Shown here piece by piece: positions 5,455 to 8,606 of a DNA stretch of 8,606 nucleotides. Under the pieces are notes generated by a model that saw only the letters and a program-made list of their open reading frames with translations, was not told the DNA's origin and did no database searches. The translations under genes were made by a program, and so were the position numbers. Source of the DNA: Chloroflexota bacterium (GTDB lineage: Bacteria; Chloroflexota; Dehalococcoidia; Lucifugimonadales; UBA1127). The DNA is taken from NCBI GenBank assembly GCA_028873745.1, contig JAPPNT010000074.1, positions 1 through 8,606 of the forward strand. The letters run 5' to 3'. Every line of letters starts with the position of its first letter. Positions within the stretch are counted from its first letter, which is position 1.

Positions 5455-6363
5455 TCAGCGCGTGAGAATCGACAGCAGCGCCGTCAGCGTCGGCAGGCTG
5501 AGGACCGTCGTCACGACGACGGCGCCCGTCGCGACGGCCGGCCGCGCGTTGAACTCCGTCGAGAGGACGATGACGATGACGGCCGTCGGCGCGCACGACG
5601 TCACCAGCAGCGCATTGCGCGTCAGCTCGTCGACGCCGAGGAGCAGCAACAGCCCGTACCCGACCGCCAGGCCCACCCACAGCCGCAGGGCGGTCGCCAC
5701 CGCGACAGTGCGCCACTCGGTGATGCCCCGGTGCTGCAGCAGGTTGCCGCCCAGCACCATCAGCATTGCGGGGAAGGCCGCGTTCGCCAGCAGCTCCGTC
5801 GCGTTGAGCGCCATCGACGGCAGCTCGAGCCCCAGCAGGTTCAGCGCGAGCCCGCCCACGGCGGCGTACGCGATGGGCTGCTGCAGCACCGCCTTGAACG
5901 CCGCCGCGCCGCCCTGCTGACCGTGCGCCGCGATGTAGACGCCCAGCGTGGCCGCCGACAGCGCGATGACCGCGAACAGCACCAGCGCGCGGTCCAACCC
6001 CGCGTCGCCGAACGCCAGCGACACGATGGGAAGCGAGAGGTTGCCCGCGTTCATCACGAGCACCGCCAGCAGCACGCTGCTCTGCGCCGCCCGGTCCATC
6101 CGCAGCGCAAAACCCACAACGCGGGAGATGACGTACATGGCCACCGTCAACAGAGCGCCAAAGGCGACGATTTTCCCCATGCTCTCCAGCGGCAGGTCCG
6201 TATCCGCCATCCCAAGCAGCACCAGCGCGGGGCTGAACAGGTAGAGGGCTGCCTGGCTGATAGGTTCGATGGCAGTCTTCTTGAAGTGGCAGAGCGCCAT
6301 GCCGCACAGGATGACCAGCACCACCGGCATGATGATGTCGAGGAAGACGTTGAGGACGATCAC
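5455..6363 (-). CDS. AEC-family permease (auxin efflux carrier/malonate-malate type)
   Basis: Integral membrane transporter of the AEC (Mem_trans) family, whose bacterial members export or exchange organic acids such as malate or malonate; the substrate here is not determinable. The 302-residue protein has about ten hydrophobic segments. Family landmarks are FSPALVLLGMA (43-53), NAGNLSLP (105-112, the N-x-G-N-x-x-L-P signature before the re-entrant region), FPAMLMVLGGNLL in the second half (197-209), and CAPTAVIVIVLSTEFN (257-272) near the C-terminus. The start is GTG at 6363, overlapping the prmC stop codon in GTGA, so it is probably translated by coupling to prmC; its own ribosome binding site is weak. 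It is the last gene of the thrS-prfA-prmC run and has no evident functional tie to it. Confidence 0.88.
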   Translation of the reverse strand: MIVLNVFLDIIMPVVLVILCGMALCHFKKTAIEPISQAALYLFSPALVLLGMADTDLPLESMGKIVAFGALLTVAMYVISRVVGFALRMDRAAQSSVLLAVLVMNAGNLSLPIVSLAFGDAGLDRALVLFAVIALSAATLGVYIAAHGQQGGAAAFKAVLQQPIAYAAVGGLALNLLGLELPSMALNATELLANAAFPAMLMVLGGNLLQHRGITEWRTVAVATALRLWVGLAVGYGLLLLLGVDELTRNALLVTSCAPTAVIVIVLSTEFNARPAVATGAVVVTTVLSLPTLTALLSILTR

Positions 6364-7301
6364 GAGGAAGCCCGCCCTGCAAGGTCGATCACCACAACCC
6401 GGTCCAACCCCGCGAGGTCCCGCACGACTCGAACGTCCGCGCCGGGGAACAGCGCGCGCGCCTCGTCCGGCAGCCTTGCGCTCTGCGGCGGGTTGATCTC
6501 CAGCATGACCACACCCCGCACCGAGAGAGATGTCTGCGCCTGACGCAACAGCCGCCGGATCAGCGAGAGCCCGTCGGGACCGCCCCCGAGCGCCACCTGC
6601 GGCTCGAACAGCTGCACCTCCGGCTGCAACGAGGCCACCTCGGCGTCCGGGATGTACGGCAGATTCGCGACGATGAGGTCAACCGGCTCGGTCACGGCTG
6701 ATAGCAAGTCGCCTTCCATCAGCCGCACGCGCCCGCCGACGCCGTGGCGAGCGGCGTTCTCGGCGGCGACGGCCAGCGCGTCACGCGACACATCCACCGC
6801 GAGGACCCTGTCGCCCGGCAGCATCGTCGCAAGCGACACGGCGATGCACCCGCTGCCCGTGCCAACGTCGACGATGGTCACGGCGTCGTCGGACTCGGCG
6901 TGCCGTCGCTCCCGCCACGCGAGGGCCTCCTCCACCAGCGTCTCCGTCTCCGGCCGGGGGATCATCACTGCGGGCGTCACACGGAAGCTCAGCCCCCGAA
7001 ACTCCCACTCGCCGAGGATATAGGGGAGCGGCTCACGGCGCATTCGCCGGAGGGTGAGACGTCGCAGATCATGGTACTCAGCGGGCGTCAGGGCGTCTTT
7101 GGAGCGGGCGAAGATGCCTGCGCGGTCGAGGCCGGTGACGCGGCGGACCAGCAGTTCCGCTTCCAGGGAGGCTTCGTTGCTGATGCGCTGGATCGTCTCG
7201 GCGGTGGCGCGTACGGCCTCAGCGACAGACAGTCCGGGGCTGAACCAGCGGGTGGTCTCCTTGTCGTTGGGGTCCAGGTCCTCGACCGCCACCGGCGTCA
7301 T
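6360..7301 (-). CDS. prmC: Release factor glutamine N5-methyltransferase
   Basis: Cytoplasmic SAM-dependent methyltransferase (PrmC/HemK) that methylates the glutamine of the GGQ motif in release factors RF1 and RF2, raising termination efficiency. Of 313 residues, about 25-110 are the helical release-factor-binding domain, ending in PLPYILGEWEF (91-101). Then come PRPETE (115-120), SAM motif I VDVGTGSGCIAVSLA (144-158), an acidic residue closing the next strand (AVDVS, about 168-172), and the catalytic-loop motif NLPY (213-216). The usual PrmC motif is NPPY; Leu for the second residue is a tolerated variant in related methyltransferases but worth noting. The N-terminus carries roughly 20 extra polar residues. 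The ATG overlaps the prfA stop codon in ATGA, placing the enzyme directly behind its substrate gene. Confidence 0.94.
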   Translation of the reverse strand: MTPVAVEDLDPNDKETTRWFSPGLSVAEAVRATAETIQRISNEASLEAELLVRRVTGLDRAGIFARSKDALTPAEYHDLRRLTLRRMRREPLPYILGEWEFRGLSFRVTPAVMIPRPETETLVEEALAWRERRHAESDDAVTIVDVGTGSGCIAVSLATMLPGDRVLAVDVSRDALAVAAENAARHGVGGRVRLMEGDLLSAVTEPVDLIVANLPYIPDAEVASLQPEVQLFEPQVALGGGPDGLSLIRRLLRQAQTSLSVRGVVMLEINPPQSARLPDEARALFPGADVRVVRDLAGLDRVVVIDLAGRASS

Positions 7302-8374
7302 GAGGTGGCCAGCGCGGCTTCCAGCCGTTGCTCCCGCTCGTCCTGCACGAGCGCGTCGATGAGGTCGTCGATGTCGCCGTCGAGGAAGCCTTCGAGGTTG
7401 TGGGAGCTGAAGTTGATGCGGTGGTCGGTCACCCGGTTCTGCGGGTAGTTGTACGTGCGCACCTTCTCCGAGCGCTCACCGGTGCCCACCTGCGACCGCC
7501 GCTCGGAGCTGAGCGCGTCCTCCTTGCGCTGCCGTTCCATCTCGTAAAGGCGCGAGCGCAGGACGGTCATCGCCTTGATCTTGTTCTGCCCCTGCGACCG
7601 TTCGTCCTGGCACGTGACGACGAGGCCCGTCGGCAGGTGCGTGATGCGGATGGCCGTCTCCAGCTTCTGCACGTTCTGCCCGCCGTGGCCGCCCGCGCGG
7701 AACGTGTCGATGCGCAGGTCCTCCGTGTTGACCTGGATGTCCACCTCTTCCGCCTCCGGCAGCACGGCCACCGTCGCCGTCGAGGTGTGGATGCGCCCGC
7801 TGGCCTCCGTCACCGGCACGCGCTGCACCCGGTGCACGCCGCTCTCGAACTTGAGCCGGCTGAACGCGTCACGGCCCTTGATCTCCAGCGACGCCTCCTT
7901 GATGCCGCCGATGCCCGTGTCGTTCACGTACAGCACCGACGCCTGCCGGTTGGTCCGTTGCGCAAAGCGCGTGTACAGCCGCACGAGCTCAGCCGCGAAC
8001 AGCGCCGCCTCCTCGCCGCCGGTGCCGGCCCGCACCTCGACGATGACGTTCCGGTCGTCGTCCGGGTCCGCCGGCAGCAGCGCCACCTGGATGTCGGCCT
8101 CCAGCGTCCCTCGTTCCGTTTCGAGCGCCGTCAGGTCCTCCCGCGCCAGCTCACGGAGCTCGTCGTCGGCATCGTCGGCCAGCAGCGTCCGCGCATCGTC
8201 GATCTCCCGCAGCACCTGCCGATAGCGCGCCGACAGCGACACGACCCGCTCGAGTCCCGCGCGCTCACGCCCAAGCTCCTGCAGCTTGGTGTAGTCGCCC
8301 AGCACCGACGGCTGTGTCATCTCCTCGCCGATGGCGTGGTAGCGCTCTTCCAGGGCCGAGAGTTTGTCCAACAT
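7298..8374 (-). CDS. prfA: Peptide chain release factor 1
   Basis: RF1, which recognises UAA and UAG in the ribosomal A site and triggers peptide release. The codon-reading tripeptide is PVT (187-189, within RVPVTEASGRIHTS), the P-x-T form of RF1 rather than the SPF of RF2. The catalytic GGQ is at 231-233, in the context AGGHGGQNVQK, followed by AIRITHLPTG. The N-terminal coiled region and C-terminal domain are complete; 358 residues is a normal RF1 length. I use the ATG at 8374 (MLDKLSALEERY), where family homology begins. An in-frame GTG at 8389 would add five residues, but AAGGAG overlaps that codon; for the ATG the same AAGGAG is 14 bases away, a little long, so the start is not certain. 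Downstream prmC overlaps by four bases. Confidence 0.95.
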   Translation of the reverse strand: MLDKLSALEERYHAIGEEMTQPSVLGDYTKLQELGRERAGLERVVSLSARYRQVLREIDDARTLLADDADDELRELAREDLTALETERGTLEADIQVALLPADPDDDRNVIVEVRAGTGGEEAALFAAELVRLYTRFAQRTNRQASVLYVNDTGIGGIKEASLEIKGRDAFSRLKFESGVHRVQRVPVTEASGRIHTSTATVAVLPEAEEVDIQVNTEDLRIDTFRAGGHGGQNVQKLETAIRITHLPTGLVVTCQDERSQGQNKIKAMTVLRSRLYEMERQRKEDALSSERRSQVGTGERSEKVRTYNYPQNRVTDHRINFSSHNLEGFLDGDIDDLIDALVQDEREQRLEAALATS

Positions 8375-8410
8375 GGCGTGAAGGGTCACTCCTTCCGTTG
8401 GGGAAGCGGG

Positions 8411-8606
8411 TTACGAGTACGCGGCGGCCTCCGCAGCCATGCGCGCCGCCAGCTCCTCGATCGGCATCGGGCCGAGGTCCGATCCGTCGCGGAGCCGGAC
8501 TGCGGCGGCCTTGGCCTCGGCCTCCCGGTCGCCGACGACCAGCATGTAGGGTACCTTCTGCAGCTGCGCGTTGCGGATCTTCGCGTTCTTCGGCTCGGAC
8601 TTGGCG
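8411..8606 (-). CDS. thrS: Threonyl-tRNA synthetase, C-terminal fragment (runs off the window)
   Basis: The last 64 codons plus TAA of a gene entering from the right edge. The translation KIRNAQLQKVPYMLVVGDRE, followed by an alternating Ala/Glu stretch and a DLGPMPIEEL segment, matches the end of the class II anticodon-binding domain of ThrRS (typically KIR-x-AQLQK-x-PYMLVVGD and DLG-x-M). ThrRS charges tRNA-Thr with threonine in the cytoplasm. The core and editing domains lie outside the window. The stop is 36 bases before the prfA ATG, so the genes are probably co-transcribed. The C-terminus ends in an Ala-rich segment (AARMAAEAAAYS), slightly longer and more alanine-rich than usual. Confidence 0.9.
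   Translation of the reverse strand, partial: AKSEPKNAKIRNAQLQKVPYMLVVGDREAEAKAAAVRLRDGSDLGPMPIEELAARMAAEAAAYS

Noticed and set aside
5731..6543. Plus-strand open frame of 270 codons opposite the AEC permease and prmC
   Set aside because: Gln/Arg/His-rich composition typical of the antisense of a GC-rich hydrophobic gene. The minus-strand genes show clear family motifs.

Overview
The window is high-GC bacterial DNA with densely packed, mostly minus-strand genes. The order threonyl-tRNA synthetase, peptide chain release factor 1, release-factor glutamine methyltransferase is a translation cluster. Together with GTG starts, a lipoprotein with a Pro/Thr-rich linker, an OFA-like MFS transporter and an SDR with a long C-terminal tail, this resembles Chloroflexota (Dehalococcoidia or SAR202-like). 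That placement is an inference from gene style, not a phylogenetic result.

Left part (1-3101). A plus-strand MFS transporter (127-1425) converges on a minus-strand mazE/mazF toxin-antitoxin pair (2041-1455). Next comes a minus-strand short-chain dehydrogenase (3101-2190). The toxin-antitoxin pair is visibly less GC-rich than its neighbours. It lies between the 3' end of the MFS gene and a decayed copy of that same 3' end (about 2124-2186, 33 of 36 bases identical over the best part). This suggests the pair arrived with, or caused, a duplication of the MFS tail. A TTGACA promoter whose -10 box sits inside a perfect inverted repeat drives mazE-mazF.

Middle part (3245-5439). The largest gene encodes a 655-residue predicted lipoprotein. 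It has a signal peptide with an LSGC lipobox, a Pro/Thr linker and 14 RCC1/BLIP-II-like repeats. Every repeat carries an invariant C-x9-C-W pair. The 14 repeats fall into two groups of seven around a 22-residue segment that lacks the cysteine pair, suggesting two seven-bladed beta-propellers. Upstream lies a tRNA-Val(GAC) with encoded CCA and a well-formed sigma70-type promoter. I see no terminator between tRNA and lipoprotein gene.

Right part (5455-8606). Reading leftwards on the minus strand: the thrS 3' end, prfA, prmC and an AEC-family permease. prfA/prmC overlap by ATGA and prmC/AEC by GTGA, so these form a tight operon. PrmC methylates the GGQ glutamine of the release factor encoded just upstream. 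The permease has no obvious link to translation.

No CRISPR array, insertion sequence, rRNA or stretch of more than 300 bases without a gene was seen. The gaps at 2042-2189 and 3102-3275 hold the TA promoter plus MFS remnant, and a stem-loop plus the SDR leader, respectively.
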